From Angiostrongylus vasorum (taxonomy: Eukaryota; Nematoda; Chromadorea; Rhabditida; Metastrongylidae): 64,000 nucleotides of DNA. The stretch lies in the NCBI GenBank assembly GCA_018806985.1, contig JADANN010000437.1, positions 2,382,501 to 2,446,500 on the forward strand. The letters are read 5' to 3'. Every line of letters starts with the position of its first letter. Position 1 is the first letter of the stretch. The notes beneath the pieces were generated by a model. The model was not told where the DNA came from, did no database searches, and saw only the letters and a program-made list of their open reading frames with translations. The translations under genes and the position numbers were made by a program. Positions 35,696 through 46,813 of the stretch are shown one piece after another.

Positions 35696-36814
35696 CATCT
35701 GTAGCTTCTTTAACGTTCATAGTGTAATATGATGGAGCCAACGATGCGTCATTGATTCATCTGTGCGTTTTACAAGAGATCCGCAGGTGGATTTTACTCC
35801 TCCGTGAAACGCATGGACTCACACGCCTTTGGAGTTGGCATAAATCATTAGTAGTCTGACTACTAGCTTCATGATGGCACCGATATGCACTTCAATGCTC
35901 CAGAAACACAGTCGCTGACGCCTGGAAACTTTCCAAGATATTGCATTAAATGACTTCCTCGTTATTGACCTTGTCGCTCTTCTCTCTTCTTTCTTTGAAT
36001 ACTGCGTCATTCATTGTAATAGAACTTTTCAGCTCTGTATGTCCCAAAAAGGGCCAGGTCATCTATTGATAAACTCAGATTCGTCTTTTTTCCTAAGAAT
36101 TTAGTCGTTATTGTTACATTCCTGGTCTTGATGTTCTCTGAAAGTGACAAATTTATTGCTTTTCGATATTTGAAATACCTTTGGTTATTTTTATTTCATC
36201 TTATTGCAGGTAACGAAATGCTCGGAGGTCTCCACTTTAGAGGCCTATTGTTAGGTAAGAATTTATGTCTTATCTCTACAAACTCCCTCACGAATTACCT
36301 AAATTTGTGTTAGGTCTTAATCAAGATAGTTTCTTCAACACCACTGGAACGCCCACTCGTGTCTGATTGGTTGCTAATGGCAGGATGGAAGAAATTGCTC
36401 TAACATCGTACATTGCACTGAAATCTTAACATTGTATTTGCTCTTTTGTCATCGATTTCCAGTAAAAAAGACATTATTCCTCGTCCGTGACTTGATAACT
36501 TTTTCCAAGGAGGGTCAACTGGACTATTAGCAAAATAAGACAGTAACGTTAAAAAGCACAATTGAATTCAACCCGAAATTTTTTCTCCATTTAAATTTTT
36601 TACAGCATCTTCTTCAGGAAGGGTCACCTTTATCACCCGCACCTGTATTTCCTGTTGATCGTCGAGTGACTCAAGCGAGCGCCAATAAATCTTCCATTGC
36701 TCCCTGTAGCATACAAGAGTAAAGCAGTAGGTTCTGCCAGCTTTAGGGATCGTTGACCGTCATATCGTCCTTCTAGGATTTTCATGAAGAACTTTGATCA
36801 TTGGGCCACTGGTT

Positions 36815-36920
36815 TTCTTGCAGTACATATAACACGAAGTCGGATATTCTTTGTTCTTTTCACTGCAGCCTCGATGCTCTTGGGAGCTCCCCAAGCCGCC
36901 CGTTTCTTGAGCTCCGGAGT
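36815..36920 (-). pseudogene. RTE-type RT relic, short
   Basis: On the - strand PELKKRAAWGAPKSIEAAVK followed by RTKNIRLRV corresponds to the same RT segment as the relic at 42700-42780. Only about 35 codons remain recognisable. Confidence 0.65.
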
Positions 36921-36924
36921 GTAA

Positions 36925-38200
36925 GCCAATCATCATGTTGATTTTCAGACATAGATAGGCCTAGTGAGCGTGAACGAAAGATAATTAAGAAGGGTGAAAT
37001 GGATAAACGGTTCTGCCTTAGGCTATCCCATAAGTATGAACCATGAATCCGATTACACTAAGCCTCGTATAGTAGAGTGATTGCATAGATAACTCAGAAG
37101 ATAACTTGAGAGTGAATAGAAGCATATTATAAGATGAAACAAGGCACGAAGGGTCGCAAAGCACTTCTTAACCAAATGTTACCTGCACCATTATTGTCCT
37201 GATTTTGTTAACCTACATGTGAACAAATTAATTTCAGTTCTACTTTTGACGATGCTGGCTCGTACTTTTGGAGATTCTATCGGATCTGGTTCCATTCGTT
37301 GGAGTAAGGCTAACGGTCTGTGGGGAAAAAGAAGCATGTTTAATGTGGTTGGTTGATTTCAATTCATTGCCTTCATATTTTTTTATTAACAGTTAGTTTT
37401 CGACAACCGCAGATAATTTTTTCGATAACCAAGAATATTTGAGAAGTGAGAAGATTACAGAGTTACAGAAAAGGACTTGAATTTATCAAATGTTCAAGTG
37501 GGTGAAGAAGTTATGTTTCGATGGAGTACAGCATCAACAGTTCTTCTTTAAAAGCAAAAAAACTTGCTTCTGAGAAGCAATGATCTGTTGAATCCATCGA
37601 TTTTTAATTGGCCTAGTTAAGTCCAATATGATCTGGAACGTGTTCGTTTAAAGTTAAAATGAAAGCCACAACTAATTTTGATAGCGCGTGCGTTGAACTC
37701 AATGCATGTCGTCGCAGATATATTAAGGAGAAAGGGAGATGATAATGTCGATAATGTTGACCATGGTGTTTTATAGTGGCACTGCACCGCAGATGGTTAC
37801 CGCTGGTGTTCTGCGGTTTAAGCTAAAACAAAATTGAGACACTCCTTATGTAGTATTTAGACGACTTTCTGAAAAACTATTTCACACAATAACAAATTTT
37901 TTTACGTGAAATAAAGTCTATAAATAACAGAGCTTTTCGCATTTATTCTTATATGAACAGATTTGAGGCGAATTCATCGTTTTTGGAGTTCGTCTTAAGG
38001 CAGGTTTAACATAAAAGACTTTTTTCTTTAAGAAGCGTTGAGGTGAGAAACATCTAACGCTTTTACATCCACACAGCTGATATCCTATGGCTAAGAGCAG
38101 AAAAAGGGTTACTAAAATCACTGCTTGTATCAAGTTTAAGTCACATCATCTAGACTTAGTAGCTTCTAGTTCGCATTTCCTCGAGTTAAAATCTTCAAGA
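36925..38200. other. Intergenic, nothing recognised
   Basis: No family A-D repeat and no supported exon. Confidence 0.4.
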
Positions 38201-38209
38201 ATAAGAACT

Positions 38210-38395
38210 TTTTATAAAGTTGCTAAGATATCTGCAAAATTCCTGGCCGATGCTGCATGCGTTGGGGGGCGAACCCGTTATTACCCTTTCCGGGGGCTAA
38301 CGTGTTCACCATCACACCATGCGCGTCCTTTGTTTCGCCCGTCTCTCAGCCGGGTTATCGACCTATAGGGGCTATCAGCAATAGTAGGCAGTAAA
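38210..38395 (-). repeat. Family C repeat, diverged
   Basis: Contains TAAGATATCTGCAAAATTCC, GTTATTACCCTTTCCGGGGG and TTTCGCCCGTCTCTCAGC in family C order, with more substitutions than the terminal array. Confidence 0.65.
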
Positions 38396-39643
38396 TAGAA
38401 ATTGACAACATTAAGAATTTTCTGTTCTGATTAACGGCTTTCTATCTGTTGTTGTCGTTAACCACCACAGTAGGTAATTCACCTCAGTAATATTCGTCAA
38501 AAAAGTACCCACTACACAACAATTGTGAGAAATAAGCGAAAGGTTCCTATTCTTCTCTTTGCTCACTCACAGACATTGTCGGTGCAGATGATTCTCTTCA
38601 TGACTTCTTCCTTTCTGTCAGTCCAGGTGATCTTCTTCATGACCTGTTCTTCGCCTACCTGTCGTCGGTTCCTTTTAGTTCGTATTTTTGTTTTACTTTA
38701 GAGAGCATAGATATGGACTGCGAACATAAAATTTTTTATTTATGGACTTTTTTTTATACTCCATTGGATCATGAAGGCGGTGTCTTCGTCAATCATCTGA
38801 AACTGCGAGGTTCAAATGGCAATTTTATGACTTAACTTTTCATCCAAAAAGTATTTTTTTCGGTTATTACCTAAAAAATGCATATGGTCTTCGAGTTGGT
38901 TAAAGCTTATTCCGCCTGCGAAGCAAAATTGAGCGGTCTTGCAAGTTGCTAAGTCCGATAGAATAGCCTTATTTGCTTTCATCAGTTAGCTGGTTGGTAG
39001 CTTCCTTGTGTCGCTCAAAGGAAAGGCTGTTCACGCTGCTTTTAAACCTTTATTGATTTCTTTCTTCATATTCTACACCATCTATGTCGATTCTTAATAT
39101 GTGCACAGACTGCATATTCGTGTGGTTTCTTCGTAGTACCTCGCAATTCGAATCGTAACGAAGGTTTAGTAGTAATCTTCCATTAATGCGTCCGCTCTTT
39201 TCATTCCTGCTGAGAAACCTCATTATGTTAAGCAATTTGGCGATGAACAGCCATAGTTAGATGGTGTTTCATTAACGAAGCCTTTGGCTAAAGACGACAA
39301 CAAAACGGCAGTTTTGAACGTGCTGGGTCGTCGTTGTTCATTCACGATTGCACGGCTCATAGAACGACGTAGATTTCGTCAGTATGTAGAACATTTTCAT
39401 TTTCACCAACATAGAAGTGAAGATGTACGGCTCGAAAAAGTACAGCAGCACACATATCGATATCAGTGCGCATCGTAGAGAAAGACTTAAGTACGATAGC
39501 TTCTTGTCGTATGGTTATGTGTAGTGCTAGAACATTCCTAGGTCTTGTGGATCAGAGAAAGCTACCCAGAGAAGTCTGGAAGTGCCCAGCCATGGAAGTA
39601 TGACAAGATTCTTTGATTTGGGGAATGGCATAATCTTTTGCAT

Positions 39644-39745
39644 ATTAACTCTTTCACGACCACGTTTCACTGGAGTGCAATTGAGATGCGCATTGAAATG
39701 AAGATGTACGGTCTGCGAGCCCGTGCAAGAGGCACAACGCACTGG
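39644..39745. repeat. Truncated copy of the MITE-like element
   Basis: Starts TTAACTCTTTCACGACCACG and shares GAGATGCGCATTGAAATGAAG with the element at 40220-40382; the right end is absent. Confidence 0.45.
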
Positions 39746-40219
39746 TTTCTTGAGATTATCGTTCTATTTTTTCAGTTCACACACATTTTTTCTCTACGTC
39801 ACTCTAACTCCTACATATCTGTTATGCTCTTTTGTGTATCTTTCCATGTTCCTAAACACCTCTTGTGTGTTATGAACTCTTGTGCGTGATGGAAAAAAAT
39901 CGTCCATCGTTTTATCACGATGTTATTAGGTTTGCGCACGGTTCTATGTGACAGCTGAAGTGTGTTTCTGCACCTCGTTCATGACTTCTATATCCACCAG
40001 TTGTAGTCCACTATCCGAAACAGCTTTTTGCAAGTATGGCCGAGAATACCTATCCATGGACCAGCCCCGATATGAAGTCTGTGTTCGAAAACCACCGATT
40101 GACTAACAAGGGCGTAAAGCTGCTATGTGATCAAAAAGTAATGTACTTAGGCAAAAATCTCGAAAAAATAAGCAGTTTTAGTCAACCATGTAAGCTAAAT
40201 GGTTGTTACAACACAAAAG

Positions 40220-40382
40220 ATTCAACCCTTCCACGACCGCGGCCGTTTTAGCGTGGCTGGCCCATCGGGCGGCGTATTATTGAGTGACCCTGAAATGCGC
40301 ATTGAAACCGAGGTGTATGGTCTGGAAGCGTCCATTAGCATACATATAGAAATCAATGCGCATAGTCGTGAAAGAGTCAAAC
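40220..40382. mobile_element. MITE-like element with about 17-bp terminal inverted repeats
   Basis: Left end TTCAACCCTTCCACGAC, right end GTCGTGAAAGAGTCAAA; the two are imperfect reverse complements. No coding capacity. Related internal sequence (ATGCGCATTGAAATGAAGATGTACGG) occurs at about 39644-39740 with a similar left end (TTAACTCTTTCACGAC), and a decayed piece at 39410-39490. Confidence 0.5.
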
Positions 40383-40404
40383 AGCATTACTACCACTGGA
40401 ATAA

Positions 40405-40850
40405 CTCAAAAGACAGATATTTGCAAAACTCAGGACTGCAGGTGTCTGCGGTGGGGAACGAATGCGCCATTGTCCTTTCGGGGGAGTAACGCGTTCACCA
40501 TCGCACCATGCGGGTCCTTCGCTTCGCCTATCTGTCAGGTAGTCCTATCGATCACTTGCCATCAGCAATCACCCGTCAACGGGATTGATCTGGGGAGCCC
40601 AAGTTGGCATTGAACCCAGTTAAGCTGAGGCTGTAGTTATAATCACAATCTTAGCCTTTTTATTTACTGCCTATTCTTTTTAATGGCAGGATATGTTGCG
40701 AAATATAACTTATATAGTGCTGAGATATTTGCAGAACTCCGGACAGCAGGTGTCTGCGGTAGGGAACGAACGCGCGATTGTCTCTTTTCCGGGGGGTAAC
40801 GGCGTTCACCACCACACCATGCGGGTCCTTCGTTTCGTCCGTCTCTATTT
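40405..40850 (-). repeat. Two family C repeats in direct order
   Basis: Copy 1 at 40405-40660 and copy 2 at 40660-40850, same direction, joined at the same type of junction (TAATCACAATCTTAGCC...TTTATTTACTGCC) as the terminal array. Copy 2 is truncated after CGTCCGTCTC. This looks like a short, older array. Confidence 0.7.
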
Positions 40851-41059
40851 TTTTTAGAATCTTCTTAGAAAAAAATTAGAAGAAAAGAATGGGAAGTAAA
40901 TAAAAAGGCTAAGATAATCAATGGACTGATTTTCTATAAACCTCTGCATAAATAATCGGTACACGGATTCATGTTCTTACGAACCGCCCTTGTTCAACTG
41001 ATGCGAGGTCGCTTAAGTGGTCGTTGTCGTCGTTGTTTTTTGTTGCTGTTGTTCGGTAG

Positions 41060-41420
41060 TTAACGTTTTGGCGAATTCGTCTTATTCAGAGCCTGGACGT
41101 GTTTACTGTGACGATAGCCTTATGATTTGATGAAATATCTGTGGCATTGATGAAGATCTAACATATAAGTAAACGCCATTTTGTTCCAAAAACTACTCAC
41201 CTTGTTGTTTCTAGTGCGACCACCTGTGCGTTGTTCACGTGGCATGACGAGTGAGAACAAATTAGGTCAGAAAATCAACTTGAAATATGGACCCGGCTCA
41301 TGTGTAGTAGTGAGAAATTCTTCTTTCCGGTTCATTTTTTGGAGTTTTGAAACGTACCCAAAAAACGCTTCGAGAGCCTTGCGCGTTGATGTTTTTTGAT
41401 TCCTGTCTAGGTTCCTGACA
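41060..41420 (-). mobile_element. Degenerate PLE fragment
   Basis: An end repeat at 41060-41100 (GTTAACGTTTTGGCGAATTCG) and, on the - strand near 41400-41310, the C-terminal endonuclease block (KMNRKEEFLTTT). Heavily decayed. Confidence 0.45.
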
Positions 41421-41554
41421 GTCAATTCAGAACCGTCACTATTGTACCGTTCTACTGGGATACCACTAGGATACCACCGCGACATTGGCGCAATGTTGGA
41501 TATGGAGTGAACCAATCATTTTTTTTACATCACCCATCATCACACCTGCTTTAC

Positions 41555-41866
41555 GAATCCCAACACATCTTTCTTTCGATTCGTTTCCTCGCATCTATCA
41601 TCCGCAAAGGTCTTCAAATTTGAGCGTGGCTTCGGCCGTTACTTAAATATTTTCGTCTTCTTTATGAATTTAGAGGAATTCTGGTTGAGTAGATTATCCC
41701 TCGAGTCCTAAGGTAGCTCTGCTCTAAGAGTAACTTAAGGTTAGAGAAATCTGGTGCCAATTTCCCGAACCCGGAAGGATAAGAGATATGGTGGGCCTGA
41801 TGTAGGGTCGAGCCAGCACCGTGACTCTAATGGACGCTATCACTACCACTGCGCCGCCCACTCTAT
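41555..41866 (-). repeat. SINE A
   Basis: On the + strand: GAATCCCAACACATC tail, CCTCGCATCTATCATCCGC, and head end CACTACCACTGCGCCGCCC. Confidence 0.65.
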
Positions 41867-42599
41867 GATTGAATTAACAGGTTCAAAAAATGTGACCATG
41901 TAGAACAATTCAATAGTTTAGAGTGCTTAGATAGGTTGCCTTTACTCGTTTAAGTGCGATATAAACTGGATTCCTTCCCGATATTGAGCCGGCCAAACCG
42001 TGAGTTCAATATTTTCATTCGAAAGATCAGCAGCAAGTAAATGCTGAGAAAACACGCCGTTGTGGACAAAGCTAAGTCACAAGGCGGCAAACTTCCTTCC
42101 ATTCCACAAACACCAGCGAGTGCTCGTGGTAATGAGCTGGCATCACCATCTTACCACGCCATAGAGAAAAAACCATGGACAAAATATCACTAGATTTGAC
42201 GCTGCGCTGATATCCGCGCAAATCGCAGTATCGAGGAGACCTTTCAATCCAAAACATCAAGTAAGTCTTCTCGCTTGAAAATTTAGCTCAAATATGCATG
42301 GATTAAACAACTTCCGAACCTTTTTATGTGATTTCCAAAGCCAGACGCTCCTTGTGGATAAAAAAACAATAACATTTTCCTTTAGGACGAAATGGACAAT
42401 TCGGATCGGTTAATGGATAACATGATGTCGTTTGAAGAAAGGTGAGCCTCTTTCAATTTTTTTCGCAAGCGGATGATCATAAATCGTTTCAAACTGTTCC
42501 AGATACAAACAAAAAGGGTCAGGCCACAACGATTGGGTGAAGCGGTAAGTCCACTGTGTTCATTTGTGCAGCCCAACATTAATAAACGATGCTAATAGA

Positions 42600-43290
42600 T
42601 GCTAACCTTCAACGCTCAACGCTGAACGCAGTGAATATGTCCGAATGTTCCAGTTACGTCTATCTAGGTCGGGAAATCAAACAACAGCTCCAGAGTTGAG
42701 AAGGAAGAGGCCAGAGGCTGGAGGAGCTTTCAACATCATTGAGGATGTAGTGAAAAGAACAAAGAACACTCGACTCCGTTCCCACCTTTTCGACTCAACG
42801 GTACTTCCTGCATTAACGTATGCGTCAGAAATGTGGTCGCTGCGTAAGCAGGATGAAGGATCACTCAGGGTTATTGAGCGCGCACTACAAAGGATGATGC
42901 TGGGTGTACCCTGTGTCACCGAATTGAACCAGAGGTCTGGAGCTCCGACCTCTGTCAACGATCGAAAATCACAGATGTCGTTCTATACGTCAAAATGTTG
43001 AAGATAAGGTGGGTCGAACACGTAATGTGTATGAACGACAGCCGATGGACAGCAGCCATTAGCGACTGGATTCCTGGGGATGTCAAACGCACTGCAGAAA
43101 GACCACCGACTCCGACTCGATGATGAGGGTTCTTCACGAGAACCTTAGACGAAAGGTATGATGCTCAACGAGTCCCTAGAGCGAGCAGAACTCACTCGGC
43201 TACTCTTGCACGCGGCAAGGAAGAATGCAAGGCGCCCGCTCGAGTCACTCGACGATCAACGGGCTGGCAGGTGTTACAAGTGAATAGATA
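42600..43290 (+). pseudogene. RTE-type non-LTR retrotransposon, RT C-terminal relic
   Basis: Broken frames together show the 3' part of a nematode endonuclease/RT retrotransposon: YVYLGREI (42655-42680), then in another frame FNIIEDVVKRTKNTRLRSHL, VLPALTYASEMWSLRKQDE and VIERALQRMMLGV (42730-42905), then further frameshifted pieces of the C-terminal domain to about 43280. At least three frameshifts or stops. 5'-truncated, as is usual for this class. Confidence 0.75.
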
Positions 43291-43809
43291 CTAACAGAAG
43301 GTGGTTTGATAGCTAGATGACCCGCCTGCATACTTCATAAAAGCATCATCATTTCGTCTTCTTGATTCATTTTCTTCAAACTTTCATCGAAGAAGGTGGT
43401 TAGATGTGAGTTCAGCTGTGGCTTGACCATCTGCTATCTTTTTTTCTCAATGATATGCCGGATTCTTGTCGTTGCACGAGAATCGCGAATGGTTCCAAGA
43501 TACCCAGAGCAGCCTTTCCACGTTTACAGTTCGCTATTCACTCAAAATCACCAATACACTGCTGTGCTGATTATTCTTGTTGTAGAAGAGGTCTCAGTGA
43601 CACTCCTAAATCTTTTGTGTAGTCGAGCTCAACTTCCACCTAGGAAGAAAAGCATAAAAAATTCTAGGCACCATTCAGTTTTTTGTTTTCATCACCAACA
43701 AAAAAGGCAGTTGTAAATCGGTGGGGGAGATTTCTAGCGTTTCCTCTAAGGGCTCATCAAAGACGATCATAAAAAATCTCTGAAGTCGTTTACCGACTTC
43801 AGCATCACA

Positions 43810-44025
43810 AAGTTGACTTTTTATTTACTGCCTACTACATTTTTTCTCTCAGGGTGTTATGTGAAATACAACCGCAACGATGCTGAGATATTTGCAAAAC
43901 TGTGGACCGCACGTGTCTGCAGAAAACTGGCTGAGTGAGCGCTGAAGCGAAGAACCCGCATAGTGTGGTAGTAAAAGCGTTAGCCCCGAAAAGGGTACCA
44001 ACGTGTTCGATACTCACCGCAGACT
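43810..44025. repeat. Two family C pieces in opposite directions
   Basis: TTTTATTTACTGCCTACTAC...CAAAACTGTGGACCGCACG (43820-43910) is followed by a reversed piece (GCATAGTGTGGTAGTAAAAGCG to ACTCACCGCAGAC, 43955-44022). Diverged. Confidence 0.55.
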
Positions 44026-44178
44026 TCAATATCGTCCGAACACCTAAAACTATTTGAAAGTCATGAAAATAGATGAAGATGTGTCACATGGCTTCATTAG
44101 TGCCTAGGCGAAACACCATTAGTTTCGAAATCAGAAACGAGACGAGACTCGAAAGCTGGCAAGGTTCCAAGGAATTAA

Positions 44179-44180
<2 letters not shown>

Positions 44181-44222
<42 letters not shown>

Positions 44223-44262
44223 GGTACACTACCGTATACTTTTATATATATATATATATTTT
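44181..44262. repeat. (AT)n/(TA)n microsatellite, two blocks
   Basis: (AT)n at 44181-44218 and (TA)n at 44244-44258 separated by 25 bp. Confidence 0.9.
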
Positions 44263-44814
44263 TATATACATACATACATAGACATACTACCTCTATACTT
44301 GTCCAAATCAATCCATCCATTGATATTTTTATACCCATATTGCAGAACACAATGGCAAATCGCTAATGGCCTTTGGGGACGTCGTCGATGAATTCAATAA
44401 CCACTGATCATAACTGGACATATTCTTCTCGTATTGCTCGACGATGGTAACACAAGTAATTGAGCAGACTACGTAATCGTTGAGTAAGAAGTCATAAGCA
44501 TAGCAGATGATTCGTTTTGCGTCATGGTTTTTTTTTTTACACAGCCAAATGTACGTTTACATAATAAATGACATGTCTCTGTTTGAGTAATTAATTTTCA
44601 TGAGTACGAGAACTCTCTTCAAAATTCAAAATCCTTCATGAGCTCTGGTGCTATCGGTACCGAATCACTCAGGGTTTCTATCAAATTGCCCCTTCAAACC
44701 AAATAAAGAAGAAGTAGTTCGATTGCATATTTCTTTTGAAGCTTTGATTTATTTAGATTCCAGCGATTTGACTTTTTTTCAGCGAGCTTTAGCAGTTCTC
44801 TATTTGTAAGACCT

Positions 44815-45160
44815 GAATCCACATATTGTGCGGACCCCAGCATTTCCTTCATGCGGTTGGTTTCTCGTATCTGTCATCACGAAGGTCTTCGGATTTGCGT
44901 GTGGATTCGGATCCCACTGGAGAACACTGTTTTGTTTATGAACGTTGTTGAATGCTCATCGGAGTGGATTCTCCCTTCTCGCTGGAATCCTCGGATGGTT
45001 GAACTATAGCATCCCCGGATCTTCATCGCTAGTAATCGCCGGCCTTTGTGGAACCGAGTTTTTGAAGATTGTGCTTTGCAGCTTTCACCAGCCAAGCTTC
45101 GCATTAATTTGCCCACCCCAAAGGCTTGGTGGGTTGGTTGGTCCGATGAATGATAAAACC
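44815..45160 (-). repeat. SINE A, diverged
   Basis: Tail TGCGGACCCCAGCATTTCC and CTCGTATCTGTCATCACGAAGG, then body ATTTGCCCACCCCAAAGGC; the head is decayed. Confidence 0.5.
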
Positions 45161-45254
45161 AACGGTCATGTTCGTATTGCATGGCATCTCTATTCAGTGC
45201 ACGTTTTGTACATTTGAACTTTAACACTGTTACGAAGAAAAGTCTAACCAATGT

Positions 45255-45740
45255 CTGTTGTTCTCTTTTTTACAGCAATCGCGAGGTTGTTATTCAACAC
45301 ACGTTTAATTTCTGACAAGTATAACAACCAATGTCCTTATTCAGAACCGCCAGGAAAACAAAAAATTTTCTTCTATAATCTAACCCAATTAAATCCTTAT
45401 TCGTATGATTCGCTGCCTTCTTGATGAATAAGGACAAGGTTGTTATTTCACTATCTACTCACAGAAGCTGAACCGTTTCGTCGATATATCCTGCCTTGCA
45501 CGCTCTACCAGAGATTGGGTACAGAGCACCCGAGCTCCTGCAGTCACGCAGATTGCGCAGTTTTGGTTATAAACGCGGTTACGAATTAGCTGGCGTCTGA
45601 GAGTCTTCGGTGATATTTCAATCACTTTCACCGAATTCTCTAGACCGGCCTTTTTTAAGCAACGTTTTACAGTTGCACTTATTCCATTTGAAATCAAGGG
45701 CAGGATGAACGGATTTTTATACTACCCCCTCGAGTTACCT
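45255..45740 (-). mobile_element. Second-lineage PLE fragment (RT-to-endonuclease linker)
   Basis: The - strand frame 45697-45455 reads through the segment between RT and GIY-YIG in PLEs: ISNGISATVKRCLKKAGLE, then a block ending RRQLIRNRVYNQNCAIC. The downstream nuclease is replaced by unrelated sequence. The adjoining end (CAGCAATCGCGAGGTTGTT near 45275-45293) matches the outer arms of the palindrome at 28035-28408, so both belong to a PLE lineage distinct from E1/E2. Confidence 0.55.
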
Positions 45741-45744
45741 TTTG

Positions 45745-46800
45745 GAAGCCAGGGTTTTGCTTTGCACCGAGGAGCTACCGCTTCGTAACCCGGTACCTGC
45801 TGCGGCGATTTAGGAGGTTCTTCTTTCTACTCTCTTCCTGCGCACACATTAGAGGCTGTTCGAAATATGCTTCCCAGAAACGCCTTTTTTTGTGTGTGAA
45901 GTGTGAGAGAAGAGAAAGTGAACCGATGTATAACCGTTATCGGCTTTCTCCACTATTTGATGATGTAGTCATTTTCCGATAGGTCCATTTAAACGCTCAA
46001 AAAATAAAAGCCAATTTCCTTTCCTCTTTGTAGTATATCTCTTACGGAGAAATATCAAGATCAAAACACTGAAAAATTCGGAAGTGTTGAAATCTCCTTT
46101 ATTTCAGAACAAATCCCATCAAACTAAAAAAGCCAAGATCGAACAATGTTTCAACAGGTATCATGCAAAAGTGTTAAAGACAGCAAGAAAAGTAGTGATC
46201 AAAGGAATGGATGATTGAAGCTTCCCAGAAAAATTCACCAAAAATCAACAAGAAATCAGAGGACTACTTTTTGCAGTTTCCTTTTTTCAAAATATCCCGT
46301 GCTCTTATCAATCAACCATTCCATGCAAAGCTCTCCGTGGCAGCTTGCTAGAAGTTTGTCCTATCGGATCTTATCTTACAGGATGATGAGAGCATTAAAA
46401 GCGAAGCGTGTAATCGAACAAACAGATGAACCTCCACCCTTTTAAATCAACGGAAGAATTCATGACACATTTCAAAAATATTGTAAAGCGATATTAGGAT
46501 AGAACAGTACTCGAAAATTAGACAAGATCTCTTCACCTACCACAGTTAGTTTAAGCTGCTTTGTAACGACTTAACTACTCAGAGGCGTTCATCAGCTCAA
46601 TAAAATTGGGAGACCCGTGACAAACAAAGGAAAATTTGTAACATGGCAGACGATCAATCAAATAGCCTTGAAGGCCTTTAAGGCAGTTGTTAAACGGAAA
46701 AACAATAAGTAAAAATTAAACAATGCTTAAATTTCCTACACATTTGCTGCAATATATCTCAATACTGCTAATTTTAACAAATGGCGTCAGACCTGAGGGA
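45745..46800. other. Downstream of nse-4, nothing recognised
   Basis: AT-rich; includes the nse-4 3' UTR, but no clear AATAAA on the - strand close to the stop. Confidence 0.4.
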
Positions 46801-46813
46801 AGGCATAGGACTG

